Part shown: piece after piece, positions 49,413 through 58,509 of the stretch
Layout of the letters: the number at the start of each line of letters is the position of its first letter
How positions within the stretch are numbered: position 1 is the first letter of the stretch
Assembly (NCBI RefSeq): GCF_008923185.1
Contig: NZ_WBMT01000018.1
Location: 62,001 to 126,000, forward strand
Length of the DNA: 64,000 nucleotides
Reading direction: 5' to 3'
Source: Actinomadura rudentiformis
Lineage (GTDB): Bacteria > Actinomycetota > Actinomycetes > Streptosporangiales > Streptosporangiaceae
Translations under genes and position numbers: made by a program
The notes under the pieces: model-generated
What the model was told of the DNA's origin: nothing
Database searches by the model: none
What the model saw: only the letters and a program-made list of their open reading frames with translations

Positions 49413-49591
49413 TCGCGTCCCGGGCATCCGTCTCCGTAAGCGACCCTTGACGACGAAAGATCGGCCACTCTAAGGTCCGTCTACCCATAGAGATGACTTT
49501 CCTACTCGTAGACGACCGTCCGTGGACTGCCCGCTCGTTCGCGGCCGCCCCGCACGTCTCGCGCTCTCGACACGCCCTGTCTGGAGAGGCA

Positions 49592-51151
49592 ATGCCCGCA
49601 TTCCCACCCCGTTCCACGCCGCGCAAGGCGGCCCTGGCCCTGGTCCTCCTTGCCGGCCTGGTCGCCGGCAGCGGCTGTACCGTCGCCAACAGCGACTCGC
49701 TCACCGGCGGCGCCGACGGCGCGCTGCAGATCGCGCTGCAGCAGGAGCCGCCCACCCTCGAACCGTGCGAATCCTCGCTGACCTCGACCGGCATCGTGGT
49801 GCGCTCCAACATCACCGAGCCGCTGGTCGAGCGCGATCCGACCTCGGGTGCGCTGAAGCCGCTGCTCGCGACCGGGTGGAAAGCCACCGACGACCACACC
49901 TGGACGTTCACGATCCGCGACGGCGTGCGCTTCCATGACGGCACGCCGTTCGACGCCGAGGACGCCGCGTTCTCCATCACGCGCGCGGTCGGCTCCAAGC
50001 TCGGCTGCAACGTCGACGGCTATGTCTTCGCCGACAGCAAGCTGGAGGTGTCGGCGCCCGACGCCAGGACGCTCACCGTCAAGACCAAGGATCCAGACCC
50101 GATCCTGCCGCTGCGGCTCTCCTTCCTGGAGATCGTCCCCACCGGGACCAACACCACGTCCAAGGTCCGCGAGCCCGTCGGCACCGGCCCGTACAAGGTC
50201 GCCGACTGGGACAGCGGGATCAGCCTCCGGCTCGACCGGTTCGACGGCTACTGGGGCACCAAGCCCGACTACCCGGCCGTCCGGTACGTCTGGCGCACCG
50301 AGAACAGCATCCGCGCCGCCATGGTCGCCAGCGGCGAGGCCGGGATCGCCGTCGGGCTCGGCCCCGAGGACGGGGCCGGGGACCTCGGCGTCGCCTTCCC
50401 CAACAACGAGACCACCGCGCTGCGCATGGACGTCAACGTCACTCCGCTCAACGACATCAGGGTCCGCCGCGCGGTCAACTACGCGATCGACAAGAACGGC
50501 ATTGTCGAGTCGTTGTTCCTCAAGCTCGGCGAGCCCGCCGGGCAGCTGGTCGCGGCCGGCGTCGTCGGCCACGATCCGGCGATCAAGGCCTGGCCGTACG
50601 ACCCGGCCAAGGCCAAGGCGCTGGTCGCCGAGGCCGCGGCCGCCGGGGTGCCGGTGCGTACCCCGATCACCCTGATCGCCCGGACCGCGCAGTTCCCCAA
50701 GGTGGCCGAGACCGCCGAGGTGATGCAGGAGGCGCTCAGCCAGGCGGGGCTGAATGTCAAGATCAAGATGCTGGACACCGCCGCGCACCTGGAGTACCAG
50801 CTGCGCCCGTTCGTCCGCGACGCGGGCCCCACGCTGCTGCTGATCATGCACGGCAACCAGGCCGGCGACGCCGCCTTCACCACCAGCCAGTACCTCAAGA
50901 GCGACGGCCCGCAGAGCCAGTACGGCACGGCCGCGCTGGACGAGATGATCGCCCAGGCCGGCGAGAAGACCGGGCCCGAACGGTCTCAGGCCTTCGGGAA
51001 GGTGCTGGCCTATCAGAACGAGAACGTCGTGCAGTACGCGCACATCGCGCACATGCGAGGCCTGATCGGCATCGCGAGCAACGTGCGATACAAGCCGAAC
51101 TCCGCGTCCACCGACGAGCTGCGGCTCGCTGAAATCCACCCGGCCGAATGA
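49592..51151 (+). CDS. ABC transporter solute-binding lipoprotein (SBP family 5)
   Basis: The 519-aa protein begins at ATG 49592 with GGAGAGG close by. The signal ALALVLLAGLVAGSGC has a lipobox-like SGC. The mature protein follows the peptide/nickel-binding SBP5 fold: LQIALQQEPPTLEPCESSLT, then TWTFTIRDGVRFHDGTPFDA, DIRVRRAVNYAIDKNGIVE and DPAKAKALVAEAAAAG. It is the binding protein of the dpp/opp-type importer whose genes follow with short spacing or overlaps. Although called oligopeptide-type, members also import sugars, siderophores or acids; location between two aldarate loci suggests an acidic substrate (inference). Confidence 0.92.
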   Translation: MPAFPPRSTPRKAALALVLLAGLVAGSGCTVANSDSLTGGADGALQIALQQEPPTLEPCESSLTSTGIVVRSNITEPLVERDPTSGALKPLLATGWKATDDHTWTFTIRDGVRFHDGTPFDAEDAAFSITRAVGSKLGCNVDGYVFADSKLEVSAPDARTLTVKTKDPDPILPLRLSFLEIVPTGTNTTSKVREPVGTGPYKVADWDSGISLRLDRFDGYWGTKPDYPAVRYVWRTENSIRAAMVASGEAGIAVGLGPEDGAGDLGVAFPNNETTALRMDVNVTPLNDIRVRRAVNYAIDKNGIVESLFLKLGEPAGQLVAAGVVGHDPAIKAWPYDPAKAKALVAEAAAAGVPVRTPITLIARTAQFPKVAETAEVMQEALSQAGLNVKIKMLDTAAHLEYQLRPFVRDAGPTLLLIMHGNQAGDAAFTTSQYLKSDGPQSQYGTAALDEMIAQAGEKTGPERSQAFGKVLAYQNENVVQYAHIAHMRGLIGIASNVRYKPNSASTDELRLAEIHPAE

Positions 51152-51206
51152 GGGAGCGCCTGATGAAGCAGCCCCATGAGGGATCAGGGACGCCGAAGGA
51201 GCGGCG

Positions 51207-52136
51207 ATGCTGACCTTCGTCCGCAGGCGCATCGTCTCCAGCGCCGTGCCACTGGTCGTCGTGATCCTGGGCGTGTTCTGCCTCGCCCGGCTCACCGGCG
51301 ACCCCGCCAAGCTCTACCTGCCGCTCAGCGCGACGCCGCAGATGCGGGAGGACTTCCTGGCCCGCAACGGGTTCGACAAGCCGCTGATCGAGCAGCTGTG
51401 GGACTACCTCGAAGGGTTGTTCACCCTCGACTTCGGCGAGTCGCTCCGCACCGGGCAGGACGCCGCCGGGATGGCGCTGCGCGCGTTCCCCGCCACGCTC
51501 CAACTGGCCGGGGCGACGATGTTGCTGGCCATCGTCGGAGCCGTCCTCATCGGGAGCTGGGCCGCCTACAAGCCCAACTCGCTCGCCGACAGGCTCTCCG
51601 GCCTGCTGTCGATGGCCGCGGCCAGCATGCCCGACTTCTGGTTCGCGATCATGGGCGTGCTGGTGTTCGCGGTGACGCTCGGCTGGCTGCCCACCTCCGG
51701 TGTCGTCGGAGGCCCCGAGGTGTGGGTGCTGCCGCTGCTCACGCTGCTGATCCGCCCGTTCGGCGTCCTGGTGCAGGTGGTGCGCGGCGCGATGGTGTCG
51801 GCGCTGTCGGCACCGTACGTGAAGGTCGCACGCAGCAAGGGCGCGAGCGAGCCGCGGGTGGTCTTCGGGCACGCGCTGCGCAACGCCGCGCCGCCCGTCC
51901 TGACCGTCGCCGGCGACCTGACCGTGGGCCTGGTCAACGGCGCCGTCGTCGTCGAGACGATCTTCGGCTGGCCGGGCATCGGCAAGCTGATGATCGACTC
52001 CATCCTGCAGCGCGACTTCGCCGTCCTGCAGGCCGCCGTGCTGATCACCGCGGTGACGATCTTCGCGCTCAACATCCTCGTCGACCTGTGCCACGCCCTG
52101 CTCGACTCCCGCGTCCGGCAGGCGGTGACGGCATGA
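51207..52136 (+). CDS. ABC importer permease, DppB/OppB type
   Basis: The 309-aa protein is an integral membrane permease of the BPD_transp_1 family. It has the N-terminal TM helix and the long outer loop (KLYLPLSATPQMREDFLARN, typical of DppB). The EAA-like region is YVKVARSKGASEPRVVFGHA and the end is GWPGIGKLMIDSILQRDFAV. GAAGGAG precedes ATG 51207. Its stop overlaps the next start. Confidence 0.92.
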   Translation: MLTFVRRRIVSSAVPLVVVILGVFCLARLTGDPAKLYLPLSATPQMREDFLARNGFDKPLIEQLWDYLEGLFTLDFGESLRTGQDAAGMALRAFPATLQLAGATMLLAIVGAVLIGSWAAYKPNSLADRLSGLLSMAAASMPDFWFAIMGVLVFAVTLGWLPTSGVVGGPEVWVLPLLTLLIRPFGVLVQVVRGAMVSALSAPYVKVARSKGASEPRVVFGHALRNAAPPVLTVAGDLTVGLVNGAVVVETIFGWPGIGKLMIDSILQRDFAVLQAAVLITAVTIFALNILVDLCHALLDSRVRQAVTA

Positions 52137-53134
52137 CCGTGTCCGAGCAGAAGAAGGGCGGAGACTCCATGACGGCGACGCTCGACACCGCGGCCCAGCC
52201 GGAGGACGCGCGCTCCCAGGCCGGGCGCACCCGCTGGTGGACGCTGCTGCTGCGCGACCGGGTGGCGACCGCCGCCGCCGTCGTCCTGCTGCTGGTGGTG
52301 CTGGCCACCACCCTCGGGCAGCTCCTCATCGGCGACCTCGACACCAAGCAGAACCTGCGCGCCACCAACACCCCGCCCGGGTTCGGCCACGGCTGGGAGT
52401 TCGTGCTCGGCAGCGACGCCCTCGGGCGCAGCGTCCTGGCCCGCCTGATGGTCGCGGGCGGCACCAGCCTCTCGGTGGCCGTCCCGGCCGTGCTGATCTC
52501 GCTGATCGTCGGCGGCGCGTGGGGCATGTGGGCCGGCTACCACCGGGGCTGGCGGGAGAACGTGTCGATGCGCGTCGCCGACATCATCCTCAGCTTCCCG
52601 TCGCTGCTGCTCGCCGTCGTCGTCCTCTACATCTTCTCGCCCAGCGCCGCCAACATCGTCGCGGTGCTGGCCATCGCCCGCATCCCGGTCTACCTGCGCA
52701 CCGCCCGCGCCGAGTCGGCGGAGCTGCGCGGGCGGCTGTTCGTGGACGCGGCGCGCACGTTCGGCACCCGGTCCGGGGCGGTGATCGTCCGGCACATCGC
52801 GCCGGTCGTCGCGCCGACCCTCCTGACCGTGGCCACGGTCGACTTCTGCTTCGTGATGCTGGCCGAGTCGTCGCTGAGCTTCCTCGGCATCGGCATCCAG
52901 CCGCCTGACGTCAGCTGGGGCCTCATGGTCGCGCAGGGCCGCCAGTACCTGCAGACCGCCTGGTGGACCGCCGTCTTCCCGGGCCTCGCCATCGTCATCA
53001 CGACGGTCTCCGCCACGCTGCTGGCCTCGTGGTTCCGGCTGGCCACCGACCCCGCCCAGCGGTGGCGGCTGGCGCTGCCGCGCGGCCGGCGCGGCCGCCG
53101 TTCCGCGCCCGTCCTTCCGGAGGTGACCCAGTGA
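52133..53134 (+). CDS. ABC importer permease, DppC/OppC type
   Basis: The 333-aa protein is read from ATG 52133, overlapping the DppB-like stop. A 60-residue N-terminal cytoplasmic segment precedes the first helix (AAAVVLLLVVLATTLGQLL). HGWEFVLGSDALGRSVLARL is typical of DppC. The EAA-like loop is RGRLFVDAARTFGTRSGAV and LSFLGIGIQPPDVSWG follows. A second Met at residue 13 is possible. It forms the channel with the DppB-like protein. Confidence 0.92.
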   Translation: MTVSEQKKGGDSMTATLDTAAQPEDARSQAGRTRWWTLLLRDRVATAAAVVLLLVVLATTLGQLLIGDLDTKQNLRATNTPPGFGHGWEFVLGSDALGRSVLARLMVAGGTSLSVAVPAVLISLIVGGAWGMWAGYHRGWRENVSMRVADIILSFPSLLLAVVVLYIFSPSAANIVAVLAIARIPVYLRTARAESAELRGRLFVDAARTFGTRSGAVIVRHIAPVVAPTLLTVATVDFCFVMLAESSLSFLGIGIQPPDVSWGLMVAQGRQYLQTAWWTAVFPGLAIVITTVSATLLASWFRLATDPAQRWRLALPRGRRGRRSAPVLPEVTQ

Positions 53135-54132
53135 GTTCCCCGAGTTCCTCGAACGCGCCCGCCCTGGAGGTCGACGGCCTGTCGGTCGAGCTGCGCACCC
53201 GGCACGGGGAGGTGCGCGCCGTGGACGGCGTCGGCTTCGCCGTGCGGTCCGGCGAGACCCTCGCGCTGCTCGGCGAGTCCGGCTGCGGCAAGAGCATGAC
53301 CGCGCAGGCGATCGTCGGGTTGCTCGACCCGGTCGCGAGCGTGACCGGCGGTTCGGTACGGCTCGCCGGCACCGACGTGCTGGCCCTGGACCGCGCCGGT
53401 CGCCGCAAGCTCGCCGGGCCGAAGCTGTCGATCGTCTTCCAGGACGCGCTGACGGCGCTCAACCCGGTGCAGACGGTCGGCGCCCAGCTCGCCGAGCCGT
53501 TCCGGATCCACCGCAAGATGTCGCGCAAGGACGCCCTCGCCAAGGCCGCCGAGCTGATGGAACGGGTCGGCATCCCCGACCCGAAGGCGCGGCTGTCGGC
53601 CTATCCGCACCAGTTCTCCGGCGGCATGCGGCAGCGGCTCCTGATCGCGATGGCCGTCGCGCTCGACCCCGACGTGCTGCTGGCCGACGAGCCGACCACC
53701 GCGCTGGACGTGACCGTCCAGGCCCAGATCATGGAACTGCTGCGGGAGCTGCGCACCGAGCGCGACATGGCCGTCGTCCTCATCACCCACGACTTGGCCG
53801 TGGTGGCCGAGCACGCCGACCACGTCGCGGTGATGTACGCGGGGCGGGTCGTGGAGACCGGCCCGGTCCAGGACGTCTTCGCCGACCCGCGCCACCCCTA
53901 CACCCGCGGGCTGCTCGCGTCGGTCCCGGCGAAGGTCGGGCGCGGCGAGGAGCTGCGTTCGATCAAGGGCGGGCCGCCCGAGCTGCACGCCATCCCCGCC
54001 GGCTGCGCGTTCCAGGCCCGCTGCCCGATGGTCGCGGACGTCTGCCGCACCGACCATCCGGGCCTGGCCGAGACCGCGCCCGGACGTGCCGCCGCCTGCC
54101 ATTTCGCGACCAAGGAGCCGGCTCATGTCTGA
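53131..54132 (+). CDS. ABC importer ATPase, DppD/OppD type
   Basis: The 333-aa protein starts at GTG 53131 behind CGGAGG, overlapping the permease stop. Motifs: Walker A LGESGCGKSMT, Q-loop IVFQDALTALNPV, signature FSGGMRQRLLIAMAVA, Walker B LLADEPTTALD, H-loop VLITHDLAV, and the C-terminal extension with four Cys (CAFQARCPM, CRTDHP, AACHF), typical of the oligopeptide importer ATPases where it may bind an iron-sulfur cluster. It pairs with the next ATPase. Confidence 0.95.
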   Translation: MSSPSSSNAPALEVDGLSVELRTRHGEVRAVDGVGFAVRSGETLALLGESGCGKSMTAQAIVGLLDPVASVTGGSVRLAGTDVLALDRAGRRKLAGPKLSIVFQDALTALNPVQTVGAQLAEPFRIHRKMSRKDALAKAAELMERVGIPDPKARLSAYPHQFSGGMRQRLLIAMAVALDPDVLLADEPTTALDVTVQAQIMELLRELRTERDMAVVLITHDLAVVAEHADHVAVMYAGRVVETGPVQDVFADPRHPYTRGLLASVPAKVGRGEELRSIKGGPPELHAIPAGCAFQARCPMVADVCRTDHPGLAETAPGRAAACHFATKEPAHV

Positions 54133-55120
54133 ACCGACGACCAACGTGATCGAGGCGCGTGGTCTGGCCAAGACCTTCCACGTGCCGAAGAACAAGGACG
54201 GCAAGGACCGGCTGCGCGCCCTCGACGGCATCGACCTCACCCTCGGCCGCGGGGAGACGCTCGGCCTGGTGGGGGAGTCCGGCTGCGGCAAGTCCACGCT
54301 GGCCCGCCTGCTGCTCATGCTGGAACGCCCGGACGAGGGCACGCTGCGCTTCGACGGCGTCGACCCGTTCACCCTCAAGGGCAAGGAGCTGCTGGCCTGG
54401 CGGCGCCGCGTCCAGATGGTGTTCCAGGACCCGTTCGCCTCGCTCAACCCGAGGATGACCGCCGCCGACATCATCGCCGAGCCGTGGCGGACGCATCGCG
54501 ACGTCGTCCCCTCGCGCCAGGACCGGCGCAAGCGGGTGCTGGAGCTGCTCGACCTGGTCGGGCTGCGCGCCGGAGACGCCGGCCGGTACCCGCAGGAGTT
54601 CTCCGGCGGGCAGCGCCAGCGCATCGGCATCGCCCGCGCGCTCGCGCTCGACCCCGAGGTGATCGTCTGTGACGAGCCGGTGTCGGCGCTGGACCTGTCC
54701 GTGCAGGCCCAGGTCCTCAACCTGCTGGACGAGCTGCAGCGTGAGCTCAAGGTGTCGTACGTCTTCATCTCGCACGACCTGTCGGTGGTCCGGCACGTCG
54801 CCGACCGGGTGGCCGTGATGTACCTCGGGCGGATCGTCGAGACGGGCACGGCCGAGGAGGTCTTCGAGGCGCCGCGCCACCCGTACACCGCCGCGCTGCT
54901 GTCCGCCGCCCCCGAGCTGGACGTCTCGGGTGCCCGGCGGGAACGGATCCTGCTGGAGGGCGAGGTGCCTTCGCCGCTCGATCCGCCGTCCGGCTGCCGC
55001 TTCCGTACGCGCTGCTGGAAGGCCGAAGACACATGCGCGACGACCGTGCCGGAGAGCCAGGCGGGCGCCGCCCATCAGGCCGCCTGCCACTTCCCGCTGG
55101 AGCCGGCCGTCAGCGGATGA
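54125..55120 (+). CDS. ABC importer ATPase, DppF/OppF type
   Basis: The 331-aa protein starts at ATG 54125, overlapping the previous gene by 8 bp. Motifs: Walker A VGESGCGKST, MVFQDPFASLNPRMT, signature FSGGQRQRIGIARAL, Walker B VIVCDEPVSALD, and H-loop FISHDLSVV. The Cys-rich C-terminus (GCRFRTRCWKAEDTCAT, then AACHFPL) is shared with its partner. It is the last gene of the importer operon. Its end overlaps the convergent hydroxyacid dehydrogenase gene by 11 bp. Confidence 0.95.
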   Translation: MSEPTTNVIEARGLAKTFHVPKNKDGKDRLRALDGIDLTLGRGETLGLVGESGCGKSTLARLLLMLERPDEGTLRFDGVDPFTLKGKELLAWRRRVQMVFQDPFASLNPRMTAADIIAEPWRTHRDVVPSRQDRRKRVLELLDLVGLRAGDAGRYPQEFSGGQRQRIGIARALALDPEVIVCDEPVSALDLSVQAQVLNLLDELQRELKVSYVFISHDLSVVRHVADRVAVMYLGRIVETGTAEEVFEAPRHPYTAALLSAAPELDVSGARRERILLEGEVPSPLDPPSGCRFRTRCWKAEDTCATTVPESQAGAAHQAACHFPLEPAVSG

Positions 55121-56093
55121 CGTTGCGGAGCGGGCGGCCCTCGGCGAGGGCCGCGATGTTCGCGGCGATGTCGCGGGCGCGGCTCTCGAAGGTCCGGGCC
55201 GTGTGACCGGAGTTGTGCGGCGTCAGCACGACGTTGTCGAGCTTCTCGAACGGCATCGTGCTGCCGCCGCGTCCCGCGCCCTGTTCGCCGGGCCACCACA
55301 CGTCGATCCCCGCACCGCCGATCCGGCCGGCGGCGAGCGCCTCGTACAGGGCCCGCTCGTCGACGACCGGACCGCGCGCGACGTTGATCAGCAAGGCGGT
55401 GCGCCGCATCCGGTCCAGCTCGGCGGCGCCGATCAGGCCCCGGGTGTGCTCGTTCAGCGGGACGGTCACCACGACGACGTCCGAGGACGTGAGCAGCTCG
55501 TGCAGCCCGCCCGGCGGCAGCACACGGTCGAGCCGCAGGCCGCCGTCCAGGGGCGCGCCGGGGTCGCGCCGCATCGCCTGCACGCGCATGCCGAACGCGG
55601 CCGTGAGCCGCGCCACCTCCCGGCCCGTCTCGCCGAGCCCGAGCAGCCCGAGTGTGCGGCCCGCCAGCGTGTCGCCGAGCGGCAGTCCGGGGTCGACGCC
55701 GACCGACTCCCAGACGCCCTCTCGTACCAGCCGGTCCTTCCGCAGCACCTGCCGCGACAGCATGAGCATGACCATCACGACGTGCTCGGCGATGGAAGGG
55801 CCGTGATGGAAGGTGTTGCACACGGCCGTGCCGGGCGGGAGCGCGTCGATCGCGATGCGCTCGTAGCCGGCTCCCGTGCAGTGCACCAGCCGCAGCTCCG
55901 GCCCGGAGGCACGCGCCATCGCCTCGGTCATCCGCGAGCAGACAGCCACGTCAGTGCCGGGCAGCGCCGCGACGATCTCCTCGTCCGGGCGGCCGGCGGC
56001 GAGCACGAGATCATGCTCGCCCGGCGGTGCCAGGATCGATGCGAAACGGCCGATGATCGGGTCGGTGACCAGGATCTTCAACCGCGGGGTCAC
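55110..56093 (-). CDS. 2-hydroxyacid dehydrogenase (second copy)
   Basis: The 327-aa protein starts at GTG 56093 overlapping the upstream glucarate-dehydratase-like stop (GTGA). It has the NAD-binding loop GRTLGLLGLGETGREVARLT, catalytic Arg in LLINVARGPVVDERAL, and VVLTPHNSGHTARTFES with the catalytic His. The N-terminal half is unlike the dehydrogenase at 43.6 kb, so it is a distant paralogue. It forms a two-gene unit with the second glucarate-dehydratase-like enzyme. Confidence 0.9.
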   Translation of the reverse strand: MTPRLKILVTDPIIGRFASILAPPGEHDLVLAAGRPDEEIVAALPGTDVAVCSRMTEAMARASGPELRLVHCTGAGYERIAIDALPPGTAVCNTFHHGPSIAEHVVMVMLMLSRQVLRKDRLVREGVWESVGVDPGLPLGDTLAGRTLGLLGLGETGREVARLTAAFGMRVQAMRRDPGAPLDGGLRLDRVLPPGGLHELLTSSDVVVVTVPLNEHTRGLIGAAELDRMRRTALLINVARGPVVDERALYEALAAGRIGGAGIDVWWPGEQGAGRGGSTMPFEKLDNVVLTPHNSGHTARTFESRARDIAANIAALAEGRPLRNVIR

Positions 56094-57409
56094 CAGCGGG
56101 GCTGCTTCAGCTCGTACGACGGGTCGATCCGCCTCATGTAGCCGGTGTCGTCGCGGTCGCGCAGCCCGCACCGCACGTACTGCTCGTGCAGCCGGGCCAG
56201 CCTGTCGCGGTCGAGCGTGACGCCGAGGCCGGGTCCCGCCGGGACTGCCAGGGCTCCCTCGCTGAATGTGAGCGCCCCATCGACGATCACGTCCTCGCCG
56301 GGGTCCTTCCAGGGCCAGTGGGTGTCGCAGGCGTAGGTGAGGCTCGGCGACGCGGCCGCCAGGTGCGTCATCGCGGCCAGGCTGATGCCGAGATGGGAGT
56401 TGGAGTGCATCGACATGCCCAGCCCGAAGGTCTCGCAGATCCCCGCCAGCAGCCGCGATCGGGTGAGTCCGCCCCAGAAGTGGTGGTCGGACAGCACGAC
56501 CCCGACCGCGTCCCGCTTCACGGCCGGCTCGATGTCGGCGAAGCCCACCACGCACATGTTGGTGGCCAGCGGCATCGGGACCTTCTTCGCGACCTCCGCC
56601 ATCCCCGCCATGCCCGCGGTCGGGTCCTCCAGGTACTCCAGGACGCCGTCCAGCTCCTGCCCGACCCGGATCGAGGTCTCGACCGTCCACGCGCCGTTCG
56701 GGTCGATCCGCAGCGGATGATCGGGGAACGCCCGGCGCAGCGCCCGGATCGCCTCGATCTCCTCCTCGGGAGGGAACACCCCGCCCTTGAGCTTGATCGC
56801 GGAGAAGCCGTAGGCGCCGATCATCTGCCGGGCCTGCGCGACGATCCCGTCCGGGTCGAGCGCGGCGCCCCAGGCGTCGGGTTCCTGCCCCGGGTGTGCC
56901 GCCCACTTGTAGAACAGGTAGGCGGAGTACTCGACCCGGTCGCGGACGGCGCCGCCGAGGAGCGCGCTGACGGGCAGGCCGGTCGCCTGCCCCTGCACGT
57001 CGAGGCAGGCCACCTCGAAGGGGGACAGGACGGCGTCGGCGGTGCTGCTGTTGGTGACCATCCCGGCCATCCCGTGCCCGCCCGTCCCGGTGTCCCCGGC
57101 CAGGCTCGCCCGCACCCGGCGGGCCAGCTCGTTCAGGTCCCAGACGCCGGTCCCGGTGATCTCCTCGGCGGCGCGCCGGAGCCGGGCCAGATGCGCGGTG
57201 TCGGCGTAGGTCTCGCCGAGGCCGGTCAGGCCCTCGTCGGTCCGGACCTCGACGATCGCGCGGATGGCGTACGGCTCGTGCACTCCGACGGTGTTGAGCA
57301 GTGGGAGGTCCCGGAAGGCGACCGGCGTGATCGTGACCTCGGCGATCCGCTGGTCTGACCGGTGTCCAGGCGTCTCAGTCGGCAAGGGATTCGGGGGCGG
57401 CTTCGACAC
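56090..57409 (-). CDS. Glucarate-dehydratase-like enolase superfamily enzyme (second copy)
   Basis: The 439-aa protein starts at GTG 57409. It keeps the catalytic Lys pair in FSAIKLKGGV (K206, K208), the metal ligands RIDPNGAW (D236), YLEDPTAG (E261) and ATNMCVVG (N284), and the His of MHSNSH (H335). It resembles the gudD product at 44.6 kb in motifs but has a longer N-terminus and diverged loops. It may act on another aldarate (galactarate, idarate) or be a GudX-like partner. It is coupled to the hydroxyacid dehydrogenase and lies downstream of the IclR gene. Confidence 0.9.
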   Translation of the reverse strand: MSKPPPNPLPTETPGHRSDQRIAEVTITPVAFRDLPLLNTVGVHEPYAIRAIVEVRTDEGLTGLGETYADTAHLARLRRAAEEITGTGVWDLNELARRVRASLAGDTGTGGHGMAGMVTNSSTADAVLSPFEVACLDVQGQATGLPVSALLGGAVRDRVEYSAYLFYKWAAHPGQEPDAWGAALDPDGIVAQARQMIGAYGFSAIKLKGGVFPPEEEIEAIRALRRAFPDHPLRIDPNGAWTVETSIRVGQELDGVLEYLEDPTAGMAGMAEVAKKVPMPLATNMCVVGFADIEPAVKRDAVGVVLSDHHFWGGLTRSRLLAGICETFGLGMSMHSNSHLGISLAAMTHLAAASPSLTYACDTHWPWKDPGEDVIVDGALTFSEGALAVPAGPGLGVTLDRDRLARLHEQYVRCGLRDRDDTGYMRRIDPSYELKQPRW

Positions 57410-57496
57410 GGGGGCGGCACCTCACAACACGATCGGCTCCAGTGATCAGCTACGTTAGCAGACCGTGTTTTCATATGTAGATGAGGCCCTCCGGGA

Positions 57497-58330
57497 TCAC
57501 ACCTCCCAGGAGTCCTCGGTGAAGGGCGGCGCGGCGTGCTCGATCCGCTCGCGGGCTTCCTGCATCGCCGCCACGATCTCGCTCCCCCGGTCCGGGGTGA
57601 GGCGCGCCACCGGCACCGAGCAGCTGATCGCGTCCCGGGGCGGCCGGCCCTCCGGCGCGTACCGCAGCGCGAAGCCGAAGCAGTGCAGGCCGAGGCTGTT
57701 CTCCTCGACGTCGATCGCGTGGCCGCGCTGCCGGGCCCGCTCCAGGTCCGCCTCCAGCGCGTCCCGGTCGGTGAGGGTGTGCGGGGTCGAGGCGGTCAGC
57801 TCCTCGGGAACGTGCAGGTCGAGCGCGTCGCCCTCGCGTTCGGCGAGCAGAGCCTTGCCCAGCGCTGTGCAGTACGCGGGCATCCTGCGCCCGACCCTGC
57901 TGTAGGGGCGCAGGTACTGGCCCGACTCCCGGGTGGCCAGGTAGACCACGTCGAAGCCGTCCAGCCGCCCGAAGTGGAAGGTCTCGTCGAGCTTCTCGCC
58001 CAGCTCGTCCAGGACCGGCTTCACGATCCGCAGATGCGGATCGGTGTCCAGGTAGCTGGTGCCGGCCAGCAGGGCGCGAATGCCGATCCCGTACATCGTC
58101 CCGGAGGCGTCGGTGCGCACCCAGCCGTGCTTGGTCAGTGTGCGCAACAGGGCGTAGAGGCTGCTGCGCGGCACGTCCAGCGCCTCGGTCAGCTCGCGGA
58201 GCCGGGCTGGGCGGTTCTGCCGGGAGGCCAGCAGCTCCAGCAACTCCAGCGTCCGCGCCGCCGACTTGACCTCGCGGACCCCGGTGGTCTTGTCGTCGAT
58301 GCCCGGTGACTCGTCGGACGAAGCGGCCAT
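57497..58330 (-). CDS. IclR family regulator
   Basis: The 277-aa protein has the IclR winged HTH (SAARTLELLELLASRQNRP, then LRELTEALDVPRSSLYALLR) and the effector domain with YCTALGKALLAE and SLGLHCFGFALRYAPEG. It lies upstream of the second glucarate-dehydratase-like pair on the same strand, with an 87-bp AT-rich gap that probably carries the operator (contains TTTCATATG near 57470). It likely represses that pair. Confidence 0.92.
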   Translation of the reverse strand: MAASSDESPGIDDKTTGVREVKSAARTLELLELLASRQNRPARLRELTEALDVPRSSLYALLRTLTKHGWVRTDASGTMYGIGIRALLAGTSYLDTDPHLRIVKPVLDELGEKLDETFHFGRLDGFDVVYLATRESGQYLRPYSRVGRRMPAYCTALGKALLAEREGDALDLHVPEELTASTPHTLTDRDALEADLERARQRGHAIDVEENSLGLHCFGFALRYAPEGRPPRDAISCSVPVARLTPDRGSEIVAAMQEARERIEHAAPPFTEDSWEV

Positions 58331-58469
58331 GGTGGGGCCTCCAGAGATCCTTGAAAGCGGATGCGTGGTGCGGGAGCTGGGGTCGCGCCAGCCTAATAGA
58401 TAGGGAGGCGCTGTCTACACACGGAGAAGGTGATCCTTGGAGGCGGGCCGTGCGCGCCCTGCTCGGCTC

Positions 58470-58509
58470 CCTCTAGGTGATCTGCTGGTCCTCTAGGTGA
58501 CCTGCTTGG
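58470..58509. repeat. 20-bp imperfect tandem repeat at the end of the FAD dehydrogenase gene
   Basis: 58470-58489 and 58490-58509 are direct copies sharing 17 of 20 bases, both starting CCTCTAGGTGA. The second unit contains the stop codon and last codons of the minus-strand FAD dehydrogenase, so the duplicated unit lies just beyond the stop. It looks like a recent slippage or duplication. Confidence 0.8.
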
